DNA of 64,000 nt from Metabacillus sediminilitoris (GTDB lineage Bacteria > Bacillota > Bacilli > Bacillales > Bacillaceae), in the NCBI RefSeq assembly GCF_009720625.1, contig NZ_CP046266.1:3047501-3111500 (forward strand), written 5' to 3'. Position 1 is the first letter of the stretch; each line of letters begins with the position of its first letter. The notes beneath the pieces are model-generated. The model saw only the letters and a program-made list of their open reading frames with translations. It did no database searches and was not told where the DNA came from. The translations under genes and the position numbers were made by a program. Below, one piece after another: positions 9,314 through 20,300 of the stretch.

Positions 9314-9910
9314 TTCTAATTCTCTCCTATTAAGTAATTTCAAAAAATGTCTCTTTTGCTTAACTTAATCATTTCAGTTTGCCGGCATTTTAGCAATTGT
9401 TAATCTGGTCCGATTGCGGAATAAAGAAATAGTACTATGCCCTAGTTTAGAGATTAGTCTACTTAACCATTAATTTTTTATTGCAGATAAGTATAGTAAA
9501 TTCAGAAACTACAAATAAAAAAGGATACCATCGGTGATAAACCAATGTGATATGAAAGAAATCAATAGTAATAATGGAATCCAGTTCAATTGTTAATGTA
9601 CTATAATTATTAGAGACTGATAGGAGGTGGTTTCAAAAGGTCGCAAATTGTGACTTTTAATGAGACAGCCTTCTTTCATTTTGTTTAATTTAAGAAAATA
9701 GTAATGTGAAGAAAATGCTCTTTTGCTTTTTTTAGTTTTTTAACATCCGATAAATCATTTACTGTGTAACCACAGAATAAAAAAACTTTCCTTAAGATCT
9801 AAAGCAGGGTTAACCCTGCTGGTTTCACTTCAAGCAATGTTCAATTCGTTCTTTTAGATTCAAACAAAATCCCTAACAATTCAAAAAAGACAAACGTGTG
9901 TCTGCCTATC
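9314..9910. other. Intergenic region with a perfect 18-bp palindrome
   Basis: About 600 bases with no supported gene. It contains a perfect palindrome at 9803-9820 (AGCAGGGTT and its complement) that could be an operator or weak terminator for the Hfq-like gene reading toward it. A purine-rich AGGAGGTGG at about 9623 has no following open frame. Confidence 0.45.
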
Positions 9911-10069
9911 TTATCTAACAGTCTGCTGTTTCCCATTAACTTTAATAATAATTGAGTATTTATCGTGTCCTTCAAATGTTCCTTGTATAGGAATTCCTTT
10001 TGTTAATATTATTTTTACTTCTTTCTTGCTGTTTTTTATCTCTTCTAGACAATCCCCTTGTAAATTCAA
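9911..10069 (-). CDS. Short Hfq-like (Sm-fold) protein, C-terminally truncated
   Basis: TTG start at 10069 after GGGAG; 52 residues. The middle matches the Hfq Sm1 motif region: KEVKIILTKGIPIQGTFEGH then KYSIIIKVNGKQQTV, parallel to YVTVFLLNGFQLRGQVKGFD and VLLESEGKQQLIYKHAIS of Bacillus Hfq. The frame stops just where the Sm2 Y-K-H-A-I-S strand should follow, so the fifth beta strand is missing. It may be a decayed paralogue of hfq, or an unusual short form. The true hfq normally lies elsewhere. Flanked by a frameshifted phage gene, which favours decay. Confidence 0.5.
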   Translation of the reverse strand: MNLQGDCLEEIKNSKKEVKIILTKGIPIQGTFEGHDKYSIIIKVNGKQQTVR

Positions 10070-10170
10070 TAATTGTCTCCCTTATTATCTCAATTTCCAA
10101 TATTTATTTAATTATAGAATAAAAGACTAATAGAATGTATCTATTACTTTACATAAAAAACGTTCCTCAT

Positions 10171-10441
10171 TTATCGTTGAAAAACTGCATAAAAAATAGC
10201 GATTGCGCCTTTAATGATTCCGGTGCAAATCGCTATTATGATGGCACCAGTGATGGTGGTTTTTATCGAAGTTATTTTATCATCAATTTTATTTAGCTTC
10301 TCATTCATATTCATAATCTGATGATCATTCAGATGTGAAGTTCTTTCAAGAGTAGCAACCCGTTGCTCTAAATTCTTCACGTCAGTTTTTAATTCAGCCC
10401 CATGAGTTCATTTCCTGTTGAACCTCCACAGTTTGTAACAT
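10171..10441 (-). pseudogene. XhlA-like phage membrane protein, frameshifted near the start
   Basis: A strong GGGGGAGGAGTGAGCA site precedes ATG at 10441, giving MLQTVEVQQEMNSWG, and then the frame closes. One base out, the protein continues as AELKTDVKNLEQRVATLE, a coiled coil, and a C-terminal membrane helix with a charged tip, the layout of XhlA/haemolysin-type proteins of phage lysis modules (about 88 residues when joined). The internal open part has no ribosome binding site of its own. It is probably dead. Confidence 0.6.
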
Positions 10442-10486
10442 TGCTCACTCCTCCCCCTTTTAACATTTTTGTTCACCTCTTTAAAG

Positions 10487-10516
10487 GCAAAATAAAAAGC
10501 CCTCATTGAGGACTTA
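10487..10516 (-). terminator. Terminator of the 59-aa gene
   Basis: Stem of 9 bp with one mismatch (AAGTCCTCA with TGAGGGCTT on the minus strand), 1-nt loop plus fraying, then TTTTTATTTT. Confidence 0.6.
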
Positions 10517-10557
10517 TTGAATTGTGTCGTTTTAAAAATTTAAAAAAGAGAAATAGA

Positions 10558-10737
10558 TTAATTCGGATGCTCTTTTTTCATTTCATTATTCACCAAGTTT
10601 TGTGTTGAATCTTGAGTCGTTTCTTTAACATTTTCAATGGCGTTCTGTACATAATAAGTGGCAGATTGAGCTCCATTCTTAAATATCTTCGTTTTGTCTT
10701 CATATGCATTGTTAATGTTTTGATCATTATCAGTCAT
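10558..10737 (-). CDS. Small hydrophilic protein, 59 aa
   Basis: ATG at 10737 has an excellent GGAGGT site 7 nt upstream. The protein starts MTDNDQNINNAYEDKTKIF and is Asn/Gln/Lys-rich with one amphipathic helix (NAIENVKETTQDSTQNLV), resembling small sporulation or stress-associated proteins in character but not in an identifiable family. It has its own terminator, so it is a transcription unit of its own. Confidence 0.6.
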   Translation of the reverse strand: MTDNDQNINNAYEDKTKIFKNGAQSATYYVQNAIENVKETTQDSTQNLVNNEMKKEHPN

Positions 10738-10894
10738 CGTACTACCTCCAAATATCGATTCACAATTTATATTGTCATCGATATCAAAATTCTATTCATT
10801 TCTTAAACATTTAAAAATTACTTTATTGTATTTTTCTTCAAAATTAAAAAATAATAATACTTTGCAAAGTATGCAGCTCCACAACAATAGAATT

Positions 10895-12004
10895 TCAATC
10901 AGAATAATTATCTAAGTTTAATTTTTTACGTATAAATGCAATGAAAAGTAATATTATCGGGAAAATAATTTGTAAAGGAACATGGAAATAAGGAACAAAA
11001 TATTCCAGTCCTAATTCTAGATGCCTAGTAAAATTTGATGCAATTAATAATGATAAAGGAGTTATAATGGTCCCCAGAGCGAGTAAAACCGATTTCATAT
11101 CATTTATCTTTAATAATTGTGAGATTGCAACTGCAGCTCCGAATGCCCAGCCACCAATCTTAAAAAATACTCCTACTACCATCATTAATATAATCAAAGC
11201 ATCAAAACGTTCCAGGAAATCAGCAATTGACACTAACCGAGTTGCAGTAAGAAGAGGAAATAAATCCTTTTTGTAAATTCCAGGACCTAATACAGATAAA
11301 GTTATAACGATATTAGCTGTTAGCAATAACCCCGTAATTAAAATTACCGCCATGCCTACTTTTCTGACATTTTTTCTATTATTTAAAAAAGGAAAAAACA
11401 TCATAATGATAAAAGCTTCTCCAAATGGAAAGTTTATTGTAACTGGAAATACTTCTTTCAATATTGGTTTTAAACCATATCCTAAAACGGGCGTTAAATT
11501 CTTAATATTGAATTGACCTGTACTAAAAATTAAAAACCAAACCACCACAGTTGCTAAAATATAAATTGGTAAAATCACTTCTCCCATTCTACCAAAAGTT
11601 TCAAGTCCACCCCGAAGACAATACATCATTAACACCATAAAACTTCCGATAATAACTACTAAGGGGGTATCAACTAAGATTGTTGAGACGATCAGAACCC
11701 CAAAATCACGACAGGCTCTTGCCGCAGAATAAATGAAATGTAATATATAAATTATAATTAAGGGATAAGATAAATATTTTCCAATAATTTTAGGTATCAT
11801 CTGAACTAAAGTATCATCCGGGTAATAAACAGATAATTGCGTATAAACACCCATTAATATCATGCCGGTCAACATACTAATTAAAATAACTAACCATGCA
11901 TCCTGCTTAGCTTCTGCACCTATCCCAATAATCATTGTTGTTCCTAACTCGAATCCGAATATGATATAAAAGAGTTGAAGTGCACTTATGTTTTGTTTTT
12001 GCAT
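10895..12004 (-). CDS. GerAB-family spore germination permease
   Basis: Start at 12004 because GGGAG lies upstream at good spacing; it gives 369 residues, the usual GerAB length. About ten membrane helices. The N-terminal region ISALQLFYIIFGFELGTTM and the internal GRMGEVILPIYIL match the GerAB/spore germination permease family (APC-type transporter fold). In germinant receptors the B subunit binds the small germinant in the spore inner membrane together with A and C subunits. No gerA or gerC gene lies beside it, so it is an orphan B subunit. Intact. Confidence 0.8.
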   Translation of the reverse strand: MQKQNISALQLFYIIFGFELGTTMIIGIGAEAKQDAWLVILISMLTGMILMGVYTQLSVYYPDDTLVQMIPKIIGKYLSYPLIIIYILHFIYSAARACRDFGVLIVSTILVDTPLVVIIGSFMVLMMYCLRGGLETFGRMGEVILPIYILATVVVWFLIFSTGQFNIKNLTPVLGYGLKPILKEVFPVTINFPFGEAFIIMMFFPFLNNRKNVRKVGMAVILITGLLLTANIVITLSVLGPGIYKKDLFPLLTATRLVSIADFLERFDALIILMMVVGVFFKIGGWAFGAAVAISQLLKINDMKSVLLALGTIITPLSLLIASNFTRHLELGLEYFVPYFHVPLQIIFPIILLFIAFIRKKLNLDNYSD

Positions 12005-12139
12005 AATCGTCTCCCAAGGAAATTCCATTTTTTTCTTATCATTACCTTGTCCGACTACGTTATTCATACCTTTAAGCAATAAGGAATGTTGTCCACTCGT
12101 TAAACATATCCATAAACGTTTATTTATCTGTATTCATAA

Positions 12140-12315
12140 CTATTTATAACGTGTTGTATCTACAAATGCTGTATAAATTACTCGCCACTTATGCACACTC
12201 TCTGCGATTCTTTCCCAACAATTCTCACAGATCCAACCACTAAAATATCCACAGTATTGTATTGGACTTCCTTATCACAGCACTCACATGTACCATTTTT
12301 ATCACCAGTCTGCAT
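12140..12315 (-). pseudogene. Small CxxC...CxxC zinc-knuckle protein, frameshifted
   Basis: GAGGTAAGCATA precedes ATG at 12315. The first frame reads MQTGDKNGTCECCDKEVQYN, and after a shift near 12240 another frame reads WICENCWERIAESVHKWRV, together a two-knuckle zinc protein of about 57 residues as found widely in Bacillus. One indel separates the two halves. It could be a sequencing error; otherwise a pseudogene. Confidence 0.4.
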
Positions 12316-12532
12316 TATGCTTACCTCAAAAATAAAAAGCACTCAATATATGAGCACTTCTTCTGCCGTATTGCTTCATTCATTTCTTCATTCATCTTGT
12401 CTATTCTCATTTATCGTTAAGGGAAATAAAAAATGCCCTACGCATTGTACGACTCTCTTGTGATTTTCTCATATTGAAATAATGTTATACCGTTTAGGGA
12501 GCAATAAATGTGGTCGTTTTGTGGTTAGAATA

Positions 12533-12577
12533 ACAAAAAAACAAGGTAAAACCCTTATATATCAAGAGTTTTACCTT
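12533..12577 (-). terminator. mutL terminator
   Basis: Long stem (AAGGTAAAAC at 12543-12552 with GTTTTACCTT at 12568-12577, extended inward) followed on the minus strand by TTG and a run of eight T. It lies 8 nt after the mutL stop. Confidence 0.85.
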
Positions 12578-12585
12578 ATAAGTAA

Positions 12586-14553
12586 TTACATCACCCGCTT
12601 AAACATCTTCTCCATCTCATATGTCGAGTAATGAATAATGATCGGGCGTCCATGTGGACATGTAAAAGGGTCTGTTGTTTTTCTTAATGTCTCAAGTAAG
12701 GCGAAGATTTCATCGTTGCGCAAATGGTGATTGGCTTTAATCGATGCCTTACAACTCATCATGATCGCTGCTTCTTCTCGGAGTTTTTTGATATCGATTT
12801 GTTTCTCTTCTAAAACTTGTTGAATCATTTCTTCAATCGTTTTCGTTTCTTCTCCTTTAGGAAACCATTGCGGATGTGACCGTACGATATAACTATTTCG
12901 TCCAAATGGTTCGAGGAAAATGCCAACACTCGCAAGGATATCCAGATGTGCTTCAATAATCATCACTTCATCATTTGAATATTCAAATGTTAGCGGCACT
13001 AACATCTCTTGCACTTCTGAATGGATTTGACCAACTTTTTCTCGATAAAATTCGTATTTAATCCGTTCTTGGGCTGCGTGTTGATCAATGATAAACAGTC
13101 CTTGTTCATTTTGCGCTAAAATATAGGTCCCGTGCATTTGTCCAATTGGGTAGAGTGGAGGTACCCGATCTTTTGTTGTTTGTTCTTCATGTACTTCTTG
13201 TACTTCTTGTACTTCTTGTACTTCTTGTACTTCTTGTACTTCATATTCTTCATGATCATGTTCAATCGAACAATCATTATTTACCTTACTCTCTTCTCCT
13301 AACGGTTGTTCCTGGCTACTTACATCACTTTCTCTACCTAAAAATGGATCAAAGTCATATTTGTCGATTTCCACATTCGTTTCTTCTGTTTGTAGAATAG
13401 GAGTTGGTTCGTTAAACTCTTCTTTTACAAACGTATATTGTGGCTTTTGGTTAAATCCTTGTTGTTCCTTTTTCACATCATTGTGACTATGGTCAAATGA
13501 AAATTGCTGTTGTTCATCTAGTATTTTTACTCGTTGTTTCTTAGGAATTTCCACAGATGGAATGAGCTGTTGTTGTCGAAAGACATCCTTGATTCCATTT
13601 GTAATGAGCTCATTTAATTCTGCTTCTTTACTTAGCCTTACCTCGAGCTTTGAAGGATGCACATTGACATCCACAAGGATTGGATCCATTTTTATATTTA
13701 AAAACACAATTGGATAACGCCCAATCGGCAACAATGTGTGATAGCCTTGTTGGATCGCTTTTACAAGTGGATAGTTTTTAATAAATCGACCGTTAATAAT
13801 TGTGGAAATATAATTTCGGGACGCTCTTGTGATCTCAGGAAGTGCAACATAGCCATCCACTTCGAAATCTAATGATTCTAGCGATATCTTCTTCATTTTT
13901 TTTGCGATTGAGATACCATAAATGGCAGCTAATACTTGGCGAACATCACCATTCCCATTTGTATGCAGGAGCTTTTTGCCATTATGAACTAAACGAATCG
14001 AGACCTCAGGATGTGATAAGGCGATTCTATTTACAATATCAGTTATATTACCAAGCTCGGTATGAACGGTTTTCATATACTTTAAGCGAGCAGGTGTGTT
14101 AAAAAAAAGATTGCTGACGGTGATATCCGTTCCTTTACGGCTAGCCGTTGATTCATGCTTCTCCATTTTTCCGCCTGAAAGAACAATGTGTGAACCAGGG
14201 CCATTTCCTGTGCTTGTTTTCATTTCTAATAAAGAAACGGAGGCAATACTCGGGAGAGCCTCGCCTCTAAAACCTAAGGTTCTTATCCTGAATAAGTCAT
14301 TTTCATCCTTGATCTTACTTGTGGCATGACGATGAAAGGCATTCAGGCAATCATCTTGTTCGATTCCATCGCCATTATCTAAAATTCTAATTTTCCCTAA
14401 GCCTGCTTCTTCAATTTCAATCTCCACAATCGTACTATTGGCATCAATCGCATTCTCAAGTAGTTCTTTTACGACTGATGCTGGTCGTTCAACAACCTCA
14501 CCAGCGGCAATTTTATTGGAAAGTTGCTCATCTAGGCGAATAATCTTTCCCAA
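12586..14553 (-). CDS. mutL: DNA mismatch repair protein MutL
   Basis: 655 residues, TTG start after GGAGGTGAG. The GHKL ATPase motifs are present: [10 protein letters not shown] (31-40), DNGDGI (about 58), [19 protein letters not shown] (about 93). The C-terminal domain keeps the endonuclease motif [12 protein letters not shown] near 490-501 plus [11 protein letters not shown] and CPHGRP near 629, so this is a nicking MutL as in other Bacillus. Between the domains lies a Gln/Glu-rich linker with a tandem EVQ repeat (see separate entry). It lies 20 nt after mutS in an operon and ends at a strong terminator. Role: couples MutS mismatch recognition to strand incision. Confidence 0.98.
   Translation of the reverse strand: MGKIIRLDEQLSNKIAAGEVVERPASVVKELLENAIDANSTIVEIEIEEAGLGKIRILDNGDGIEQDDCLNAFHRHATSKIKDENDLFRIRTLGFRGEALPSIASVSLLEMKTSTGNGPGSHIVLSGGKMEKHESTASRKGTDITVSNLFFNTPARLKYMKTVHTELGNITDIVNRIALSHPEVSIRLVHNGKKLLHTNGNGDVRQVLAAIYGISIAKKMKKISLESLDFEVDGYVALPEITRASRNYISTIINGRFIKNYPLVKAIQQGYHTLLPIGRYPIVFLNIKMDPILVDVNVHPSKLEVRLSKEAELNELITNGIKDVFRQQQLIPSVEIPKKQRVKILDEQQQFSFDHSHNDVKKEQQGFNQKPQYTFVKEEFNEPTPILQTEETNVEIDKYDFDPFLGRESDVSSQEQPLGEESKVNNDCSIEHDHEEYEVQEVQEVQEVQEVQEVHEEQTTKDRVPPLYPIGQMHGTYILAQNEQGLFIIDQHAAQERIKYEFYREKVGQIHSEVQEMLVPLTFEYSNDEVMIIEAHLDILASVGIFLEPFGRNSYIVRSHPQWFPKGEETKTIEEMIQQVLEEKQIDIKKLREEAAIMMSCKASIKANHHLRNDEIFALLETLRKTTDPFTCPHGRPIIIHYSTYEMEKMFKRVM
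13191..13244 (-). repeat. 9-bp tandem repeat inside mutL linker
   Basis: Five perfect copies of the 9-bp unit GTACTTCTT (plus strand) followed by a sixth partial copy, encoding EVQ five times then EVH around residues 436-454. Slippage changes the linker by three residues per unit and keeps the frame. Confidence 0.95.
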
Positions 14554-14573
14554 GAATTCTCACCTCCATGTAA

Positions 14574-17168
14574 TTACTTTACTTTCTTTTGCAGCTTGTA
14601 TAGCTCATTCATTGCATCAAGTGGCGTCATTTCTAAGATGTTCATTGTTTTTAACAGCTCGATAACAGCTTGAACATTTTTTGGTAATGCTGATGCTTTC
14701 TTAGCTTTCGGCTCTTCTTCAGAAAACAGTGATAGCTGAGCATCGGAAAATACTTCTTCTTTTACGACTTGCTTTACGACAACAGGATTTGGCATATCGG
14801 TTTTATCTGCTTCTAATTCTGACAGAATTTCTTTCGCCCTGCTGATGAGCGACTTTGGAAGGTCAGCTAATTCCGCAACATGAATACCATAGCTTTTGTC
14901 TGCAGCACCTTCTTCAATTTTGTGTAGGAAGACAACCTTGCCATTCTCTTCAATTGCTTTTACATGGATATTTCTTAATGAAGTTAATTGCTCTTCCAGA
15001 ATCGTTAGCTCGTGATAATGGGTTGAAAATAATGTTTTTGCACCAATGTGTTCATGAATATATTCAATGATCGCTTGGGCTAAAGCCATCCCATCATACG
15101 TAGACGTTCCTCTACCGATTTCATCGAAAAGGATTAAGCTTTGTGAAGTAGCATGTGCGATTGCATTTTTTGCTTCAAGCATTTCAACCATAAACGTACT
15201 TTGTCCAGAAATTAAATCATCTGCTGCCCCGATTCTTGTAAAGATTTGATCAAAAATGGGTAAAACAGCTTCAGTAGCCGGTACATAACAACCGATTTGC
15301 GCTAAAATCGCGGTTAAGGCAACTTGACGCATATATGTGCTTTTCCCTGACATATTCGGACCTGTTATTAAAAGCATCTGACGATCATGATTAAAATAAC
15401 AATCATTTGGTACATATTCTTGTGAATCCATTACTTTTTCCACGACTGGATGACGGCCGTTTTTTAGAAAAAGCTCACCATTTTGTGAAAATTGCGGCTT
15501 ACTATAATGTCTGTTTTCACTTACTGTTGCAAAGCATTGTAGCACATCAAGCTCACTGATTTGTTTTGCTAAAATTTGTAATCTAGGAATAAAGTTTTTT
15601 ACCTTTTCTCTTAATTCTAGAAATAATTGATATTCAAGATCAACAATCTTTTCTTCCGCTTCTAATATTAAAGCTTCTTTTTCTTTTAATTCCGGTGTAA
15701 TAAAACGCTCGGCATTCGTCAACGTTTGCTTTCGCTCATATTTTCCTTCCGGCAATAAATGAAGATTTGCTCTCGTGACTTCGATATAATAACCAAACAC
15801 TCGATTATAGCCGATTTTCAGGGATTTTATCCCAGTATGTTGACGCTCCTGCTGCTCAAGCTGGGCGATCCACGTTTTTCCATTACGGCTTGCATCACGA
15901 TATTGATCAAGACCTGCATGAAATCCATCCTTGATAATATTTCCTTCTTTTACAGATAGCGGCGGATTATCAACGATCGCTTCGTCTAATAGCTGTGTTA
16001 AGTCCTCACAAGGGTCGAGTGGTTTTGTTAAATACACATCGTTTTGCAGTGTTTGCAATAATTCTTCAATTGCTGGAACTTGTTGAAGTGATTTTTTTAA
16101 TTGGATTAGATCTCTCGCATTTACATTTCCGAATGCTACTCTTCCGGCAAGACGTTCTAAATCATATACTTCTTTTAGTAGAGTACGAAGATCTTCACGT
16201 TCAAAAAAGTTAGCAATAAAGGTTTCGACCATTGCCAATCGTGATTCAATTTTCTCGCGATCAACAAGTGGTTTATCCACCCATTGTTTAAGTAATCTGC
16301 CACCCATCGCTGTTTTTGTTTCATCTAAAAGCCAAAGCAATGAACCCTTCTTCCCTTTTGAGCGAATTGTTTCTGTTAGTTCTAAATTCCGTTTGGAAAA
16401 AAGATCGATTTTCATTGCATCTTGTAAATAATAGACTTTTACAAGTTGGAGATGATCAAGACTACGTTTTTGTGTTCGTTGCAGATATGTTAGCAATCTA
16501 GCAAATGTGGAAGTCAGACGTTCATCGTGTAGGTCTTTCACGACTTCCAAAATCTCCTGTGTAATGGTTGTTGTTTGTTCATAGGATAATGTCGCTTGGC
16601 AACGATCTATTAATTGTTTTTTCCATTCATCAGGTAAATCGGTTGAAATAACGACTTCTTTGGCACCAACGGAATAAATCTCATTTAATGCTTCATCAAA
16701 ATGAGAGCAAATTGCAACAAGATTTTCCCCTGTCGTTAAATCACTGAAAGCAAGTCCAATTTGTGAATCAAATGCTGTTAATGATGCAATAAAATTATTT
16801 TCCTTATCATGTATCCCTTTTCCATCCATAACGGTCCCAGGAGTAATAAGCTGGACAACTTCTCTTCTCACTACACCTTTTGCTTGTTTTGGATCCTCTG
16901 TTTGCTCACAAATGGCTACTTTATGACCTTTTAAAATAAGTTGTTCTATATAATTCGGTGCTGAATGATACGGGACTCCACACATTGGAATCCGTTCTTC
17001 TCCCCCACCATCTCTGCTTGTTAAGGTAATTTCGAGTTCTTGTGATGCTTGAATCGCATCATTAAAGAACATTTCATAAAAATCTCCTAAACGAAAAAAT
17101 AAAAAGGCATCTTGATATTCTGCCTTAATCTTTAAATATTGCTGTATCATCGGCGTATAAGTTGCCAT
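14574..17168 (-). CDS. mutS: DNA mismatch repair protein MutS
   Basis: 864 residues, a normal length. N-terminal mismatch-binding domain holds [11 protein letters not shown] (the F-x-E clamp Phe and Glu, about residues 24-34). The ATPase has Walker [10 protein letters not shown] near 602-610, [14 protein letters not shown] near 680, and FSTHYHELT. MutS recognises mispairs and recruits MutL, whose gene follows after 20 nt. Upstream lies cotE on the same strand with its own terminator, so mutSL is probably transcribed from its own start in the 17170-17310 gap. No lesions. Confidence 0.98.
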   Translation of the reverse strand: MATYTPMIQQYLKIKAEYQDAFLFFRLGDFYEMFFNDAIQASQELEITLTSRDGGGEERIPMCGVPYHSAPNYIEQLILKGHKVAICEQTEDPKQAKGVVRREVVQLITPGTVMDGKGIHDKENNFIASLTAFDSQIGLAFSDLTTGENLVAICSHFDEALNEIYSVGAKEVVISTDLPDEWKKQLIDRCQATLSYEQTTTITQEILEVVKDLHDERLTSTFARLLTYLQRTQKRSLDHLQLVKVYYLQDAMKIDLFSKRNLELTETIRSKGKKGSLLWLLDETKTAMGGRLLKQWVDKPLVDREKIESRLAMVETFIANFFEREDLRTLLKEVYDLERLAGRVAFGNVNARDLIQLKKSLQQVPAIEELLQTLQNDVYLTKPLDPCEDLTQLLDEAIVDNPPLSVKEGNIIKDGFHAGLDQYRDASRNGKTWIAQLEQQERQHTGIKSLKIGYNRVFGYYIEVTRANLHLLPEGKYERKQTLTNAERFITPELKEKEALILEAEEKIVDLEYQLFLELREKVKNFIPRLQILAKQISELDVLQCFATVSENRHYSKPQFSQNGELFLKNGRHPVVEKVMDSQEYVPNDCYFNHDRQMLLITGPNMSGKSTYMRQVALTAILAQIGCYVPATEAVLPIFDQIFTRIGAADDLISGQSTFMVEMLEAKNAIAHATSQSLILFDEIGRGTSTYDGMALAQAIIEYIHEHIGAKTLFSTHYHELTILEEQLTSLRNIHVKAIEENGKVVFLHKIEEGAADKSYGIHVAELADLPKSLISRAKEILSELEADKTDMPNPVVVKQVVKEEVFSDAQLSLFSEEEPKAKKASALPKNVQAVIELLKTMNILEMTPLDAMNELYKLQKKVK

Positions 17169-17302
17169 GTATATCCCCCACTATTAACGTAACGTTCTTT
17201 AAAAATCACATATCATTATATCATAAATCGACAAATTTCTGTGAATTTAGAGAGAGGGAATGATAGGAATCATTATCCCGAGTTTGCATAATATTATTAT
17301 GA

Positions 17303-17342
17303 CTACAAAAAAAGAAAACTAGGAGGACTAAACCTCCTAGTT
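17303..17342 (-). terminator. cotE terminator
   Basis: Perfect 10-bp stem (AACTAGGAGG, 17333-17342 and 17317-17326 on opposite arms), 6-nt loop, then TTTTCTTTTTTTG on the minus strand. The stem overlaps the cotE stop codon. Confidence 0.85.
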
Positions 17343-17883
17343 ATTCTTCAACATCGCCAACTAAAAATTCTGGATTTAAATCTTCAAATTCCTCTTCTAA
17401 TTCTTCCCATTCTTCATCATTGTCATCATAACCATCAGGGTTTACATGTACACAAACTTTTGTTTCGCCAATCACTTCAGCCAGATGCTCTCGTTCTGCT
17501 TGAACGATGATTTTATTTCCATTTGGAGAAATGGTAACTTCTAAGCAGTTAGGTTGTTGTAATGCTTTACAGATGACTTCATGTTCATCATCAAGAAAGT
17601 TATCGTCTTTATATCTTAATTTGATGACATCAACATATTCTACACGCTCAGTAACAACCTCAGTTTTTGTGTTTTCATTGTAGGAATACCAAACGTTAAT
17701 ATCGTAAGTACCTTCTACTTCAACAGTATTCCCATTCTTTTGAGCATCATAATTATGGTTAATAATCCAGCCACCTAAAATGCTCGCAGGTTTTTGCGAT
17801 GGTGAAATCGTATGTGTACATTGTGAAAATTTACGTCCTTTCGCAACAACTGCTTTTGTAATTATTTCTCTGTATTCAGACAT
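17341..17883 (-). CDS. cotE: Outer spore coat morphogenetic protein CotE
   Basis: 180 residues starting [20 protein letters not shown], characteristic of CotE, with a strongly acidic C-terminal tail ([18 protein letters not shown]) as in other Bacillus. CotE assembles on the forespore surface and is needed for outer coat deposition; it acts in the mother cell. It lies between ymcA and mutS as in B. subtilis. A sporulation promoter is expected in the 17884-18140 gap but I could not assign it with confidence. Confidence 0.95.
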   Translation of the reverse strand: MSEYREIITKAVVAKGRKFSQCTHTISPSQKPASILGGWIINHNYDAQKNGNTVEVEGTYDINVWYSYNENTKTEVVTERVEYVDVIKLRYKDDNFLDDEHEVICKALQQPNCLEVTISPNGNKIIVQAEREHLAEVIGETKVCVHVNPDGYDDNDEEWEELEEEFEDLNPEFLVGDVEE

Positions 17884-18137
17884 TAGACCATACCCTCCTC
17901 AATAAATCTTCCTTTTAATCCTATGCTAGGCTAGTTACAATTGTGCCAATTAATTAACGAAAATGATGACAAGTTACGCCAATTCATGAAACGATATAGT
18001 TCATTGTATGCTTGGGATTCTAAATATTTGCCTAAAATTCAAAAAAGGTGCTACTTTAATATGAAAAATTTACACCCTCGAATGTTGCATTTTATGTTTG
18101 ATTGAAAAAGGGTATGGTCATGTTTTTATTCGAAAGA

Positions 18138-18174
18138 AATAAAATAAGGGACTGACAGTTAATGTCAATCCCTT
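18138..18174 (-). terminator. ymcA terminator
   Basis: Stem AAGGGA-TGACA against its complement (18146-18174, one mismatch pair), then ATTTTATTTC on the minus strand. It lies about 100 nt after ymcA. The remaining gap up to cotE (17884-18137) shows no gene. Confidence 0.75.
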
Positions 18175-18270
18175 ACTAATATGATTCGCAATATACTTGA
18201 ACATAAACTCAAAAGGGCCATCGTTAGGCGAATGCCTTATTCGTGGTATTCCTAATGTGATAAGTCTAGG

Positions 18271-18705
18271 TTATGAACAACTTCCTCCAGAAGAATTACG
18301 AACTTTAGAACCCGTTTCACCAGCTAATAGATCGCCGCCAGTTGAAGAGATAATCTCATTCGTCACTTTGTTAGAAATTGTATGAGAAACAAGTTGAAGT
18401 AATTCGTTTACTTCTATTTGTGATTCTTGAAATTCCTGGATAATCGGTATTTCATCTAATTCATTTTGAATTTTTTCAATTTTTTCTTCAACCTTTTTTA
18501 AGGCTTCAGATTTATTATAATGCTGGAAGTTAACTGCTTGCTTTTGAAGACTTTTAATACTGGCAATCATTTCACGTACTTTTTGGTTTTCATTGATTTG
18601 AGCCTCTGCACGTTTAAAAAAATCAACTTCCTTTGATTCTGAAATCATTTGCGCAAGTTCACGAGCTTTTGCCACAATATCATCTTTTGTATAGATTGTC
18701 GTCAT
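18271..18705 (-). CDS. ymcA: RicA/YmcA, RicAFT complex subunit
   Basis: 144 residues of mostly helical, Glu/Lys-rich sequence (VREMIASIKSLQKQAVNFQH) ending in a Cys-containing GGSCS tail, matching YmcA and in its conserved place between miaB and cotE. With YlbF and YaaT it forms the RicAFT complex, which binds iron-sulfur clusters and affects RNase Y-dependent mRNA processing, biofilm formation, competence and sporulation. One nucleotide separates it from miaB, so the two are co-transcribed, now from the promoter supplied by the integrated element. Confidence 0.9.
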   Translation of the reverse strand: MTTIYTKDDIVAKARELAQMISESKEVDFFKRAEAQINENQKVREMIASIKSLQKQAVNFQHYNKSEALKKVEEKIEKIQNELDEIPIIQEFQESQIEVNELLQLVSHTISNKVTNEIISSTGGDLLAGETGSKVRNSSGGSCS

Positions 18706-18706
18706 C

Positions 18707-20233
18707 TTATTTCACCTCAACCGCTTCTTCTATCATTTCTCCATTAAGCGTCCATGTTTTTGCTTTTGTAATTTTCACCTTTACAATCTGCCCAATCGCA
18801 GATTTAGGTGCTCTGAAGTTAACTAGCTTACTTTTTTCCGTATAGCCAGATAAAACATCAGGATTTTTTTTACTTTCCCCTTCAACTAAAACATTAACAA
18901 TCTTACCTTCGTATTCTTTTAATTTCTTTGCAGATGTTTCATTTACAAGAGCATTTAAACGTTGAAGACGTTCCTTTTTTACTTCCAACGGAACATTATC
19001 CTCCATTTTTGCAGCTGGTGTACCTTCACGAGGTGAATAGATAAACGTATAGGCGCTATCAAATTCTACTTCACGATACAATGATAAAGTTTCTTCAAAT
19101 TGCTCTTCTGTTTCATTCGGGAAGCCGACAATAATATCAGTTGTTAATGATGCGTTAGGCATTGCTTCTTTAATTTTACGTACTAATTCTAAATAATGTT
19201 CACGAGTATATTTTCGTGCCATAATTTTGAGAACATCCGTACTTCCTGATTGAACTGGTAAATGAATATGATCCAGAAGGTTTCCACCTTTTGCTAATAC
19301 TTCGATTAAGTGATCATCAAAATCACGTGGATGACTTGTCGTGAAGCGAATTCTCGGAATATCGATTTTACGAATTTCATCCATTAAATCGCCTAATCCG
19401 TACTTCATATCTTCAAAGTCTTTACCATATGCATTTACGTTCTGACCAAGAAGGGTGATTTCTTTATATCCTTGTGCTGCTAATTGACGAACCTCATGAA
19501 TAATTTCTTCTGGTCTGCGGCTTCGCTCTTTTCCGCGAGTATAAGGAACGATACAGTACGTACAGAATTTATCACACCCATACATAATGTTGACCCATCC
19601 CTTAATATTTCCTTTGCGGACTTTAGGGAGATTTTCGATAACGTCCCCTTCTTTTGACCAAACTTCAATGACCATTTCTTTTGAAAGATATGCTTCATTT
19701 AAAATGTTTGGTAATCGGTGGATATTATGCGTACCGAAAATCATGTCAACGAATGGATGAACCTTTAAGATTCGATTCACAACAGACTCTTCCTGTGACA
19801 TACAGCCGCAAACACCTAATAATAAGTCAGGTCTTTCTTTTTTTAATGTTTTAAGATGGCCAAGTTCACCGAATACTTTGTTTTCCGCATTTTCACGAAT
19901 TGCACATGTATTTAGTAAGATGACATTTGCATCCTCAACACCATCAGTTGGTTCATAGCCAAGTGCCATAAAAATACCCGCCATGACTTCTGTGTCATGT
20001 TCATTCATTTGACAGCCATATGTGCGAATATAAAATTTTCGACCTTCACCCATTCCTCTAAATTCCTCAGGAATTGAAAAGCCTTCGTATTTAACATCTT
20101 CTTTCCCGCGCTTTTTCGCATCTTTTAAGGAAGGTGGCATATATACTGCTTGGAAATACTGGCTGTAGTCCTTTTCGGATTTTTTGTCCGATGGATTTAC
20201 TTTTTGGGAATCTAATCTTTGTTTTTCGTTCAT
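18707..20233 (-). CDS. miaB: tRNA-2-methylthio-N6-dimethylallyladenosine synthase MiaB, 5' end replaced by mobile element
   Basis: 508 residues. Radical-SAM methylthiotransferase that adds the 2-methylthio group to i6A37 in tRNAs reading UNN codons. The N-terminal cluster domain has [12 protein letters not shown] (about 76-87), [16 protein letters not shown] and CGCM; the SAM cluster motif is GCDKFCTYC (about 219-227); a TRAM domain ends the protein. The first 11 codons ([11 protein letters not shown]), the AAGGAG site and the promoter come from the inserted element, while codons from about [11 protein letters not shown] onward lie in the 38-bp att repeat and host DNA. The original first codons survive 9.95 kb away at 30150-30180. 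The reading frame is kept exactly, so the protein should be functional. Confidence 0.97.
   Translation of the reverse strand: MNEKQRLDSQKVNPSDKKSEKDYSQYFQAVYMPPSLKDAKKRGKEDVKYEGFSIPEEFRGMGEGRKFYIRTYGCQMNEHDTEVMAGIFMALGYEPTDGVEDANVILLNTCAIRENAENKVFGELGHLKTLKKERPDLLLGVCGCMSQEESVVNRILKVHPFVDMIFGTHNIHRLPNILNEAYLSKEMVIEVWSKEGDVIENLPKVRKGNIKGWVNIMYGCDKFCTYCIVPYTRGKERSRRPEEIIHEVRQLAAQGYKEITLLGQNVNAYGKDFEDMKYGLGDLMDEIRKIDIPRIRFTTSHPRDFDDHLIEVLAKGGNLLDHIHLPVQSGSTDVLKIMARKYTREHYLELVRKIKEAMPNASLTTDIIVGFPNETEEQFEETLSLYREVEFDSAYTFIYSPREGTPAAKMEDNVPLEVKKERLQRLNALVNETSAKKLKEYEGKIVNVLVEGESKKNPDVLSGYTEKSKLVNFRAPKSAIGQIVKVKITKAKTWTLNGEMIEEAVEVK
20165..20202. repeat. attL core, 38-bp direct repeat
   Basis: Identical to 30112-30149; flanking bases differ on both sides. 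It encodes about [12 protein letters not shown] of MiaB on the minus strand. Confidence 0.95.
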
Positions 20234-20300
20234 CTATTAGTTCAACTCCTTGCTGTTATTGCGTTTTCATGAGTTTGTTATCGCAATCTCTAACCCTTCT

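Noticed and set aside
13146-13400. Plus-strand frame with VLLVLLVLL repeats
   Set aside because: Mirror image of the EVQ repeat inside mutL.
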